Below, in pieces: positions 33,150 through 44,585 of a DNA stretch of 64,000 nt. The notes beneath the pieces were generated by a model. That model had not been told where the DNA came from. It searched no databases and saw nothing but the letters and a program-made list of their open reading frames with translations. The number at the start of each line of letters is the position of its first letter. The stretch's first letter is position 1. A program made the translations under genes and the position numbers. Origin of the DNA: a bacterium (GTDB lineage: Bacteria > Zhuqueibacterota > Zhuqueibacteria > Oleimicrobiales > Geothermoviventaceae); assembly GCA_028275345.1 (NCBI GenBank), contig JAPWUV010000003.1, positions 293,587 through 357,586 on the forward strand, read 5' to 3'.

Positions 33150-35306
33150 TCATCGTGCCTGTTCGGCGAGGGCGGCTTTCAGGCGCTCCGGCGTCATGGG
33201 TAGCCGGTACAAGCGCACGCCCGTAGCATCGAAGATGGCATTCGCGACGGCACCACCGACCGTGATAATGGCTGGCTCGCCGCCTCCCTGCGGTTCCAAG
33301 CTATTGTTCTCCACGATGATGGTGTCGATTTCCGGGAGCCAAGAAAACCGGGCTATCTCGTAGGTGTCGAAGTTGCGATCGAGAATCTCTCCGCCCCGGA
33401 AACGGATGTGCTCCGTCAGGGCGTAACCGAGCCCCATCATCGTGCATCCCTCCATTTGGAGACGCGCGCCCTCGGGATTGACGCAAATCCCCATGTCTTG
33501 GGCCGCCAGGGCGCGCCTGACTTTTACCTCGCCCGTCCCCCGGTTCACTTCGACTTCCACCATGGTGACCACGTACGTCCCGGAGTCGATCCCGCAAGCA
33601 ACGCCGTAGCCGCGGCCAGTGGGATGAGGGGCGCTTTTCCACCCGAAGCGTCCTGCAGCTACCTCGAGGAGCCGGCGCATGCGGGGATCCGTCAGGTGCT
33701 TCAGCCGGAATTCCACGGGATCCGTGCGGATTTCCGCGGCCATCAGGTCGATGTGGGACTCTCGGGCGAAGGTGTTGGTGTTATTGGCCGGTGCGCGCCA
33801 CGGCCCCGTTGCGAAGGGATGGGAGCCCGGCCCTCCTTGCCAACCGGTCCCCGAGGCCAGGGTTCGATGGTGCGGGATGTCGTAGAAGTGCTCCGAACCG
33901 CGGCTCCCGGCGTAGTAGACGTGGTAGTCCCAATAGCAGAGGCGGCCGTCCGTTGCCACGCCAGCGTCGATGGTCACGATGGCGGCGGGCCGAAAGGTGT
34001 CGAAGAAAAACTCCTCTTCTCTGCTCCACGCCACTTGCACCGGGCGTCCCGTGAGCTTGGCGAGGCGAACCGCCTCCAGGGCCTGCCGATTCGCGCTCTT
34101 GCCGCCGAAGCCGCCTCCCACAAAGGGCGTGATGACCCGCACGTCCTCCAGAGCCAGTCCGAACTCCCGCGCGATCTGCTCCTGCAGGGGGAATGGCGTT
34201 TGGGTGGAAGCCCAGACGGTGAGGCGATGGCCCTCCACGGTTGCCACAGCTGCATGAGGTTCGATGGGGGCGTGAGCCACGTAGTCGTTCAGGTACGTAG
34301 CACGGAATCGCCGGCTGGCCATGCGTTGACCTGTTTCCAGATCGCCGCCCTGCGCGACGAGCTCCCCGGGTCGGGCCACCTTCAGCAGGTGGTCGAAGAT
34401 GGTTTCGTGATCCACGGTGGGCTCGGGAGTCTCAAATCGGGCCTCGATCAGTTGCAGCGCCCGCTCCGCCAGGTCCGGCTTTTCATGCAAGACGGCCACC
34501 AGTTCCCCCTCTTCGACCACAATGGCTCCGGGAAAGGATCTTGCCCGATCCGTATTGACAGAGACGAGGCGAGCGCCATGAGCGGGGGGACGCAGAAGAC
34601 GCGCGTAGAGCATGCCGGGAAGCCGGAGGTCGGCGGAGTACTGGGCTTTCCCCGTTACCTTGAGGATTGCGTCGGTGCGAGGGACGGCTTTCCCCATCAC
34701 CTTGAACTGGGAGGGGGATTTCACGTGCACTTCGGTCTTGGCTCGGCGCTCGATGCGCTTTCCCCGGACGAGTTGGCCATAGGCGATGCGTCGGCTGGGC
34801 TCCCGGCGCAAGTAGACGAAGCCGTCGGCCGTGGCCAGATCATCGACGGGCAGGCTGAAATGCTCGGAAGCCAGTTCCAGGAGCGCCTGGCGGGCTGTGG
34901 CTCCCGCCTGACGCAAGGCGGGGCCGAAGAAGCGCGTGGTGCGTGAGCCGAACGTCCCCATGTCCCAAGGACAGAATGCTGTGTCGCCCATGACCATCTT
35001 CACCGCGCCCAGCGGAACGTCCAATTCTTCCGCCAGCATCTGGGCGAGAGAGGTTATGACTCCTTGCCCCATTTCGATCTTCCCGGTGAAGCAGGTGACG
35101 GTCCCATCCTCATCGATTCGAAGATAGGCGTTCGGATCTTCGGGGAGTTCGCGGCCCTGTGCCTGAACCTGGCCGGCGAGACGAGGCAAGGTGAACAGCA
35201 CCACCAGGCCGCCGCCGCTCAGCCGCAGGAAATCGCGCCGGCCAATCACCCTCTGCAAAGGGTGGTCGTGGAAGTCCGTTTCGAGGTAAGCGTTCACGTT
35301 TCTCAT
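33150..35306 (-). CDS. Molybdopterin-binding subunit of a xanthine dehydrogenase-family hydroxylase (IorB-like)
   Basis: The 718-residue product has a twin-arginine signal, R23-R24-D-F-L followed by a hydrophobic stretch, so it is probably exported folded. Catalytic-subunit features are GKIEMGQGVITSL, VGGGFGGKS, a MEGCTMMGLGYAL loop, and GGGEPAIITVGGAVANA with the conserved active-site Glu near the C-terminus. Length fits the isoquinoline 1-oxidoreductase beta type. These enzymes hydroxylate N-heterocycles or aldehydes; the substrate is unknown. Its ATG overlaps the iron-sulfur subunit stop (ATGA). No FAD subunit gene is present, as expected for Ior-type enzymes that pass electrons to a cytochrome or membrane carrier. 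Confidence 0.9.
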   Translation of the reverse strand: MRNVNAYLETDFHDHPLQRVIGRRDFLRLSGGGLVVLFTLPRLAGQVQAQGRELPEDPNAYLRIDEDGTVTCFTGKIEMGQGVITSLAQMLAEELDVPLGAVKMVMGDTAFCPWDMGTFGSRTTRFFGPALRQAGATARQALLELASEHFSLPVDDLATADGFVYLRREPSRRIAYGQLVRGKRIERRAKTEVHVKSPSQFKVMGKAVPRTDAILKVTGKAQYSADLRLPGMLYARLLRPPAHGARLVSVNTDRARSFPGAIVVEEGELVAVLHEKPDLAERALQLIEARFETPEPTVDHETIFDHLLKVARPGELVAQGGDLETGQRMASRRFRATYLNDYVAHAPIEPHAAVATVEGHRLTVWASTQTPFPLQEQIAREFGLALEDVRVITPFVGGGFGGKSANRQALEAVRLAKLTGRPVQVAWSREEEFFFDTFRPAAIVTIDAGVATDGRLCYWDYHVYYAGSRGSEHFYDIPHHRTLASGTGWQGGPGSHPFATGPWRAPANNTNTFARESHIDLMAAEIRTDPVEFRLKHLTDPRMRRLLEVAAGRFGWKSAPHPTGRGYGVACGIDSGTYVVTMVEVEVNRGTGEVKVRRALAAQDMGICVNPEGARLQMEGCTMMGLGYALTEHIRFRGGEILDRNFDTYEIARFSWLPEIDTIIVENNSLEPQGGGEPAIITVGGAVANAIFDATGVRLYRLPMTPERLKAALAEQAR

Positions 35307-35788
35307 GGCGTGCCCCCTTCGCTTTTGCCTTCCCGCGCGATGTGCTCGATGGCGCGCACGATGCGAGGATGGGCGCCACAGCGGCAAAGATTGCCTTCCA
35401 TCCACGCAATGATCTCCTCCCGCGTGGGATGGGGGTTCTTTCGCAATAGGCTATAAGCCGACATGATCATCCCTGGCGTGCAGTAGCCGCACTGGAGCGC
35501 GTCGTGCTCCGCAAAGGCTTTCTGCAGGGGGTGAAGCTGCCCATCTTGGGAAAGCCCCTCGATGGTCAGGACCTCTTTTCCCCGGATTGCTCCAACGGGG
35601 GTTTGGCAAGAGCGCACCGCCTCGCCATTCACTACCACGGTGCAGGCTCCGCAAATCCCTATGCCGCACCCGTACTTCGTACCCGTGAGGCCCAGATCCG
35701 TGCGTAGAACCCAGAGCAGCATCCTGTCCGGAGCAACCTGGATTTCGCACTCCTGCCCATTCAGGCGGAACCGGATTCGCTCCTCCAT
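35303..35788 (-). CDS. [2Fe-2S] iron-sulfur subunit of the molybdenum hydroxylase (IorA/CoxS-like)
   Basis: The 161-residue product has both cluster-binding domains of the family: a plant-type ferredoxin fold with YGCGIGICGACTV and VRSCQTP, then the helical domain with QCGYCTPGM and NLCRCGAHPRI. It moves electrons from the molybdenum site to the external acceptor. It has no signal and would be co-exported with its partner through the Tat system. First gene of the minus-strand unit that runs to 27847. Its divergent neighbour apgM starts 284 bases away. Confidence 0.93.
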   Translation of the reverse strand: MEERIRFRLNGQECEIQVAPDRMLLWVLRTDLGLTGTKYGCGIGICGACTVVVNGEAVRSCQTPVGAIRGKEVLTIEGLSQDGQLHPLQKAFAEHDALQCGYCTPGMIMSAYSLLRKNPHPTREEIIAWMEGNLCRCGAHPRIVRAIEHIAREGKSEGGTP

Positions 35789-35986
35789 CCCTCGACCCTC
35801 CTTTCGCTGCAGAACTCCCCGCTGGTCTCCTCTCGATCCGTGTCCGCCGGATCGCGTCGGCTCCCCGGAGCCTTTCGGTGCGGACGAGTGGGATCGTCCG
35901 CCTCAGTCCGGCAGTCGTAAGGTAAGCAAAAGCGGACGTCCGTGCAAGCGGACCGGGCCGGGGGCGAACAGTGACGGGAAAGAGGG

Positions 35987-36015
35987 TTGAAAAAGAGGCT
36001 GGTTTTTTGTAAATC
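35987..36015 (+). promoter_or_regulatory. Promoter candidate for apgM
   Basis: TTGAAA (35987-35992), 17 bases, TAAATC (36010-36015), about 57 bases before the ATG at 36073. The -10 match is only 3 of 6. Confidence 0.45.
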
Positions 36016-36072
36016 GTTATCGGCAAGAGGGACAGAAGCGGCTCGACGTTGGATGGAGCACAGGAGGCGGAG

Positions 36073-37287
36073 ATGGACTATCGGGTGATCGAGGAGCTTG
36101 CGATTCCCAACGATTCCAAAATGGTCCTGGTGGTTTTGGACGGGATCGGCGGGCTGGCAATTCCGGGTCGCGAGGGCACGGAGCTTCACGTGGCGCGCCG
36201 TCCGAACCTCAATCTGTTGGCACGAAGGGGAAGCTGCGGTCTAATGGATCCCATTATGCCGGGTGTCACGCCGGGGAGCGGCCCGGCCCACTTCGCCCTT
36301 TTCGGGTACGACCCCGTGGAGAACAACATCGGCCGAGGCGTGCTCGAGGCTGCCGGCATCGGCATGGACCTGACCCCATCGGACGTGGCGGTGCGCATCA
36401 ACTTCTGTACCCTCGGTCCGGATGGGAGGATTGTGGACCGGAGGGCGGGGAGGATACCCACCGAGGAATGTGAAAGGCTGTGCGAGAAGCTGCAGCGAGC
36501 TGTGAACCTGGGCGATGGGGTCGAGTTCATCTGCCGGGCGGTAAAGGAACACCGCGCCATGATCCTTCTTCGGGGCGAGGGGCTTTCAGGAGATCTCCTG
36601 GATACCGATCCCCAGCAGGTTGGTTTGGAACCCCTGCCACCACGGGCCCTCGTCGATACGGAGGAGAGCAGGCGCACCATTCGCGTGGTGGGAAAACTTC
36701 TAACTCAGGCGCGGGAGATCCTCGCCGACGAGCCGAAGGCCAATTTCATCCTCCTCCGCGGATTCGCGAAGAACCGGCACTACCGCAGCCTCCAGGAGAG
36801 GTTCAAGCTGAGAGGCTATGCCATCGCCAATTATCCCATGTACCGTGGGGTGGCCAAGCTCATCGGGATGGACCTGCACCCGGTCACGCCGGATGTGCGG
36901 AGCCAGTTCGAGGCTCTGCGGGAGAAGTACGCCGACTACGACTATTTCTTCCTGCACGTGAAATACACGGATTCCCGCGGCGAGGACGGCGACTTCGACG
37001 CGAAGGTGCGGGTGATCGAGGAGGTGGATTCGTACCTGCCCATCGTCACGGCGTTGGAGCCTCAGGTCCTGGTCGTGACCGGGGATCATTCGACTCCTGC
37101 TTTGTTGAAAGCGCATAGCTGGCACCCGGTGCCGGTGGCCCTGGTCTCCCCCACTGCGCGGATGGACGACGTGGAGCGTTTCGACGAAGTGAGCTGTGCC
37201 AAGGGAATCCTGGGGCGATTCCCGGCGGTAGAATTGATGGCCCTCATGCTCGCCCATGCGTTGCGGCTCAAGAAGTTCGGAGCTTGA
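36073..37287 (+). CDS. apgM: 2,3-bisphosphoglycerate-independent phosphoglycerate mutase, archaeal type
   Basis: The 404-residue product matches the ApgM branch of the alkaline-phosphatase superfamily: LVVLDGIGGLAIP (metal-binding Asp), a PVTPGSGPAHFALFGYDP-like segment carrying the catalytic serine, HVKYTDSRGEDGDFDAK, and VVTGDHSTPALLKAHSWHPVP with the metal ligands D-H and H. It interconverts 3- and 2-phosphoglycerate without a bisphosphate cofactor. The ATG has GGAGG 5 bases upstream; a start at 36049 is less likely. It heads a run of four genes of types common in archaea and thermophiles. The downstream gene begins 62 bases later. Confidence 0.95.
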   Translation: MDYRVIEELAIPNDSKMVLVVLDGIGGLAIPGREGTELHVARRPNLNLLARRGSCGLMDPIMPGVTPGSGPAHFALFGYDPVENNIGRGVLEAAGIGMDLTPSDVAVRINFCTLGPDGRIVDRRAGRIPTEECERLCEKLQRAVNLGDGVEFICRAVKEHRAMILLRGEGLSGDLLDTDPQQVGLEPLPPRALVDTEESRRTIRVVGKLLTQAREILADEPKANFILLRGFAKNRHYRSLQERFKLRGYAIANYPMYRGVAKLIGMDLHPVTPDVRSQFEALREKYADYDYFFLHVKYTDSRGEDGDFDAKVRVIEEVDSYLPIVTALEPQVLVVTGDHSTPALLKAHSWHPVPVALVSPTARMDDVERFDEVSCAKGILGRFPAVELMALMLAHALRLKKFGA

Positions 37288-37349
37288 GGGGCGAAGCGTG
37301 GGCCGGGACGCGAAGCATCTGGGTTCCGAACGGCCGACGAAGGGCGGTG

Positions 37350-38525
37350 ATGGTCATGAGATATCTTGCCACGCTGGATGACATCCGATCCGGCAAAGTG
37401 ACCGACGTTTACTTCGAGAGGACACGGAGGATCCTCGAGGCCGAGGGGATTCATCGGCGTGTGGCCGCCGAGTTCGTGGTCAAATCCTTCCCCAATGGCT
37501 ACCGTTGGGGTGTGTTCGCCGGACTGGAATGCGCTTTGGAGCTGCTGACCTCGCTGCCCGTCGATGTGTGGGCCATGGAAGAAGGGACCGTCTTCTTCCC
37601 TGGCGAGCCGACGTTGATCATCGAGGGGGATTACCTGGGCTTCGGGGTGTATGAGACGGCCCTTCTCGGATTCCTTTCCCAAGCCTCCGGGATTGCCACC
37701 AAAGCTGCTCGGTGTCGCAAGGCAGCCGGTACCCGCATCGTGGCGAGCTTCGGGGCGAGGAGGATGCACCCGGCCTTGGCTCCCTTCATCGACAGGAATG
37801 CCTACATCGGCGGCTGCGACGGCGTTGCCGTGGTGCTCAGTGCGGAGCTGCTGGGCCTCCAACCGACGGGCACGATTCCCCATGCGCTCGTGCTTCTCAT
37901 GGGGGACGTGGTGACGGCGACCACCGCCTTCGACCGGGTCATCGAAAGGGACGTCCCGCGCGTGGCGCTGGTGGATACCTTTGGCGACGAGAAGTTCGAG
38001 GCCCTTCGTGCGGCGGAAGCGCTGGGCCAGGCCCTGTACGGCGTGCGCTTGGATACGCCGAGCAGCCGACGGGGCGACTTCCTCTCGCTCCTGCGCGAGG
38101 TACGATGGGAGCTCGACCTGCGCGGTTTCCGGCATGTGAAAATCTTCGTGTCCGGAGGGATGGACGAATGCCAGATCCTCCAGCTAAACGAAGTGGCCGA
38201 CGCCTACGGAGTGGGCACCTCCATCAGCAATGCTCCGGTGCTGGACTTCGCGATGGACATTGTAGAAGTGGAGGGTAAACCGCTAGCTAAGCGAGGCAAA
38301 CTTTCCGGGCGGAAACAGGTCTGGCGCTGCCCAGCTTGCGGGGCACGTCGGCTGAGACCTTGGTTGGAGGAACAGGAGGTGTGTTCCTGTGGCGCTGGGA
38401 TGGAGGGCCTGCTCACACCGCTTCTCCGCCGAGGCGAGTTGATTCGTCGACAGCCCAGCGTGCAGGAGATTCGCCGACGCACGCTGGCCGAGCTGGAGCG
38501 TGTGGAGCTGGAGGCGCATCGCTAA
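37350..38525 (+). CDS. Nicotinate phosphoribosyltransferase with C-terminal zinc ribbon
   Basis: The product of about 391 residues has ATLDDIRSGKVTDVYFERT, GYRWGVFAGLE, FGARRMHPA, YIGGCDGVAVV and FVSGGMDE, all typical of type II nicotinate/nicotinamide phosphoribosyltransferases. It ends with a zinc ribbon, WRCPACG ... VCSCGAG, as in the Thermoplasma acidophilum enzyme. It would make nicotinate mononucleotide for NAD salvage. I start it at the ATG at 37350, five bases after AAGGG; MRY at 37356 is also possible. Archease follows after 16 bases. Confidence 0.92.
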   Translation: MVMRYLATLDDIRSGKVTDVYFERTRRILEAEGIHRRVAAEFVVKSFPNGYRWGVFAGLECALELLTSLPVDVWAMEEGTVFFPGEPTLIIEGDYLGFGVYETALLGFLSQASGIATKAARCRKAAGTRIVASFGARRMHPALAPFIDRNAYIGGCDGVAVVLSAELLGLQPTGTIPHALVLLMGDVVTATTAFDRVIERDVPRVALVDTFGDEKFEALRAAEALGQALYGVRLDTPSSRRGDFLSLLREVRWELDLRGFRHVKIFVSGGMDECQILQLNEVADAYGVGTSISNAPVLDFAMDIVEVEGKPLAKRGKLSGRKQVWRCPACGARRLRPWLEEQEVCSCGAGMEGLLTPLLRRGELIRRQPSVQEIRRRTLAELERVELEAHR

Positions 38526-38541
38526 ACGGGAGACATCGGCT

Positions 38542-38985
38542 ATGCAGCATCCCAAGGCGGACCGCTTTTTCGAGGTTCTGGATCACACGGCCGATGTTGG
38601 CATCCGCGTTTGGGGCAAGACGAAAGAGGAACTCTTTGAGAACGCGGGGCGGGCCATGTTCTGCCTCTTGCTCCGCAATCCGGAGCGGGTGCAGCCCAGG
38701 TTCAGGCGATGCATCACCGTCCGGGCCAATGCCCTGGACGAGCTGATGGTGAACTGGCTGTCGGAGCTGAACTTCAATTTTTGCACGGAGAACGAGGTCT
38801 ATCGAGAATTTCGGGTTCGCGACCTGACCGATCAGTTTCTGCGTGCGGAGGCGTGCGGGGAGACGTTCAACCCGGATGTGCACGAGGCCCAGTTGGAAAT
38901 CAAAGCCGTCACCTTTCATGATATCCACGTCGGCCCACGCCAGGATGGCGACGGCTGGGAGGCGAGGGTCATCTTCGATATCTGA
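38542..38985 (+). CDS. Archease, RtcB cofactor protein
   Basis: The product is 147 residues and matches archease: FFEVLDHTADVGIRVWG near the N-terminus (conserved Asp pair in DHTAD), NALDELMVNWLSELNF, the KAVTFHDI strand and the terminal VIFDI with the third Asp. Archease binds metal and helps RtcB complete multiple turnovers and broadens its nucleotide use. The rtcB gene begins 65 bases downstream, which strongly supports the call. The ATG follows GGGAGACATCGGCT. Confidence 0.95.
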   Translation: MQHPKADRFFEVLDHTADVGIRVWGKTKEELFENAGRAMFCLLLRNPERVQPRFRRCITVRANALDELMVNWLSELNFNFCTENEVYREFRVRDLTDQFLRAEACGETFNPDVHEAQLEIKAVTFHDIHVGPRQDGDGWEARVIFDI

Positions 38986-39050
38986 GAGGGCCGCGTGCCT
39001 GCTGCTCGTGGAAAAAGCGAACCCTCAGGCCCCGCGAGGAGGTGAGGGAG

Positions 39051-42588
<3,538 letters not shown>

Positions 42589-42599
42589 GGGGAAAGGCC

Positions 42600-43460
42600 A
42601 TGAAGAAGAGCACGGCTCGTGCGTTTTGGATCTTGACCCTCGCGGCCCTGTGGGCTGCAGGCTGTGCCACCACGGGGGTCAACAAGGGGGACATCAACCT
42701 GATCTCCGTAGATCAGGAAATCGCCATGGGGCAGGATTTCTCCCGTGAGATCGCCAAGACCTACCCGATGCTGGACGACGTCGAGGTCACATCCTACTTC
42801 CAGAGGCTCGGGGAGAGAATCGCGCGGAGTTCGGACTGGCCGGACCTCCAGTTCCATTTCCAAGTGGTAAACACGGCCGACGTGAACGCCTTCGCCATCC
42901 CGGGGGGATGGGTGTATGTGCATCGGGGACTCATCGAACGGGCGGACAACGTGAGCGAGGTGGCCTGCGTGATGGCCCATGAGATCGGCCATGTGGTAGC
43001 CCGCCACGGCACCGAGACATTGACCAAGCAGTACGGGATCGCCATCGTCACCCAGCTCGTGTTGGGCCAGAATCCGAAGTTATGGCAGAAGGTCGTGGCG
43101 GATCTTTTCACCACCGCCGGGATCCTTGCCTACAGCCGGAAGCAGGAGCTCGAAGCGGATGATCTGGGGGTTCGGTACGCGTACCGGGCGGGTTACGACC
43201 CGAACGGGATGGCGACGTTCTTCGAAAAGCTGCTTCAGCTTCAGGAGCGCGAGCCAACCCTGCTGGAGGTTTGGTTCAGTACCCATCCGCCCACCAGTCA
43301 ACGGATCGAGCGAGTGCGGGCTCAAATCGCCAGCCTGCAACTGCATCCGGGACTGGTGAAGGATGACCCCGAATTCCTGCGCGTGCGCGACCGGATCCGC
43401 GCAATGCCCGCAGTGAAGACCCTGAGGGAGAGCCAGGCCAAACCGGAATCGCAAAGGTAG
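42600..43460 (+). CDS. M48 family zinc metalloprotease lipoprotein (BepA/LoiP-like)
   Basis: The 286-residue product has a lipoprotein signal ending LWAAG-C22, so it is probably anchored to a membrane facing the periplasm. The gluzincin motif is H127-E-I-G-H131, and a third ligand Glu lies in RKQELEADDLG. Members include BepA and LoiP, which degrade misassembled outer-membrane proteins. The C-terminal part past HPPTSQRIERV is helical. ATG is preceded by GGGGAAAGG. It overlaps nothing and is 11 bases after ligA. Confidence 0.92.
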   Translation: MKKSTARAFWILTLAALWAAGCATTGVNKGDINLISVDQEIAMGQDFSREIAKTYPMLDDVEVTSYFQRLGERIARSSDWPDLQFHFQVVNTADVNAFAIPGGWVYVHRGLIERADNVSEVACVMAHEIGHVVARHGTETLTKQYGIAIVTQLVLGQNPKLWQKVVADLFTTAGILAYSRKQELEADDLGVRYAYRAGYDPNGMATFFEKLLQLQEREPTLLEVWFSTHPPTSQRIERVRAQIASLQLHPGLVKDDPEFLRVRDRIRAMPAVKTLRESQAKPESQR

Positions 43461-43514
43461 CCTGGAGAGCTGGAAACGGGGTAGCGGTGAACACCACAAA
43501 CCGGGAGGACGGTC

Positions 43515-43979
43515 ATGGCCAGCAGCAATGGCGGCGATAGGGGGAGCTTCCTGCGCGGTTTCCTGATCGGGACCTTCGTGGGCGCGGTGCTGGGAGTACT
43601 GTTCGCCCCGAAGTCGGGAAAGGAGCTGAGGGGAGAGATCAAGCAGAAGGGGATGGAGGCCCTGGATCGTTCCAAGCGCGTCTATTCGGACGCCCGCGCG
43701 AAGGCGGAGGCGATCTTGGAGAGCGCCCGGAAGCGAGCGGAGGACTTGCGGGAGGAGGCAGAACGCCAGCTGGCGGAGGCACGGCGCCGAGCTGAGGAGC
43801 TTCTGGCAGGGGCGCGCGAGAAGACGGAGGAGGTGGAGGAAATCGTCGAAGGAGCGGCCGAAGAGGTGAAGGAAGCAGGGGGCCGGCTGCGGAAGGCAGC
43901 GCAGGCGGGTGTTGAGGCGGCCAAGCAGGAGATGGCGCGGAAGGAAGGCGACAGGCGACGCCGCGGCGAAGAAGCCTAA
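43515..43979 (+). CDS. YtxH-domain membrane protein
   Basis: The 154-residue product begins with a glycine-rich membrane segment, FLRGFLIGTFVGAVLGVLFAPKSGKELRG, the YtxH signature, followed by a long highly charged amphipathic coiled coil rich in Lys, Glu, Arg and Ala. Members are general-stress or envelope-associated proteins of unclear role. It is a neighbour of a second small membrane/coiled-coil gene, suggesting joint function at the membrane. GGGAGGAC precedes the ATG. Confidence 0.82.
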   Translation: MASSNGGDRGSFLRGFLIGTFVGAVLGVLFAPKSGKELRGEIKQKGMEALDRSKRVYSDARAKAEAILESARKRAEDLREEAERQLAEARRRAEELLAGAREKTEEVEEIVEGAAEEVKEAGGRLRKAAQAGVEAAKQEMARKEGDRRRRGEEA

Positions 43980-44000
43980 TCTTGCGAAAGGAGCTCAGAA

Positions 44001-44393
44001 GTGATGGATTGGATCGTGGCGGTTTCCGTCGCGGTGATCGCGCTGTCGGTGCTGGTGGTGGCGGTGGCCTTGGTGGCGGTGGCCGCGCGCATCCGCAGCG
44101 CGGCGCGGCAGCTGGAACGCCTGGCCGAAACCGTACAAATGCAGGTCGTCCCCATCAGCCACGACGTCATGGTGATCAGCCAAGAAGTGAAGCGCGTGGT
44201 GGAGACGATCGGCGAGCAGGTCGAGAAGGCCGGAGAGGGCGTGACCGCACTGCGGGAGACCGCCTTTCGCGTCCGCGAGCTCGAGCGCGAGCTGGAGCGA
44301 AAGATGGAGGGCCCGCTTGTGGAGGTGGCAGCGCTGGTGAGCGCTGTCGCCAAAGGGTTCCAGGTCTTTCGGAAGGTGTGGAGAAGGGGGTAG
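44001..44393 (+). CDS. Small membrane-anchored coiled-coil protein (DUF948-like)
   Basis: The product of about 130 residues has a single N-terminal helix (about 5-32, WIVAVSVAVIALSVLVVAVAL) followed by charged helix with heptad-like spacing (AARQLERLAETVQ, EVKRVVETIGEQVEKAG). This fits DUF948-type proteins often next to YtxH genes. Function unknown. GTG at 44001 is 7 bases after GGAG; the ATG at 44004 is 10 bases away and equally possible. Confidence 0.7.
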   Translation: MMDWIVAVSVAVIALSVLVVAVALVAVAARIRSAARQLERLAETVQMQVVPISHDVMVISQEVKRVVETIGEQVEKAGEGVTALRETAFRVRELERELERKMEGPLVEVAALVSAVAKGFQVFRKVWRRG

Positions 44394-44442
44394 CCAGGTC
44401 CCAACTCCTCCGGGCGGATGACAGCGACGGGCCCGGCATACG

Positions 44443-44473
44443 CCCCGCGGCACCGAGGCTTGGCGCCGCGGGG
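44443..44473 (+). other. GC-rich hairpin in intergenic region
   Basis: Perfect 9-bp stem CCCCGCGGC (44443-44451) / GCCGCGGGG (44465-44473), 13-base loop, without a following U tract. It may stall or terminate transcription from the upstream genes; a run of T at 44544-44548 lies 70 bases later. Confidence 0.4.
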
Positions 44474-44571
44474 GTGAGCGCGGTCCTGCGCGCAAGGCGA
44501 TGCCATGGTGAGCCGCTTTTCCCGATCTGGGCGGGTAGCGGGATTTTTGTTTGCTTTTCTGGGGCCCGAGG

Positions 44572-44577
44572 TGTAAT
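44572..44577 (+). promoter_or_regulatory. -10 box immediately upstream of the EnvC-like gene
   Basis: TGTAAT (5 of 6 to TATAAT) lies nine bases before the ATG at 44586. The nearest -35-like sequences (TTGTTT 44547, TTGCTT 44551) have poor spacing, 19 and 15. Transcription from here would start at or next to the ATG. Confidence 0.35.
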
Positions 44578-44585
44578 CTTTCGGC

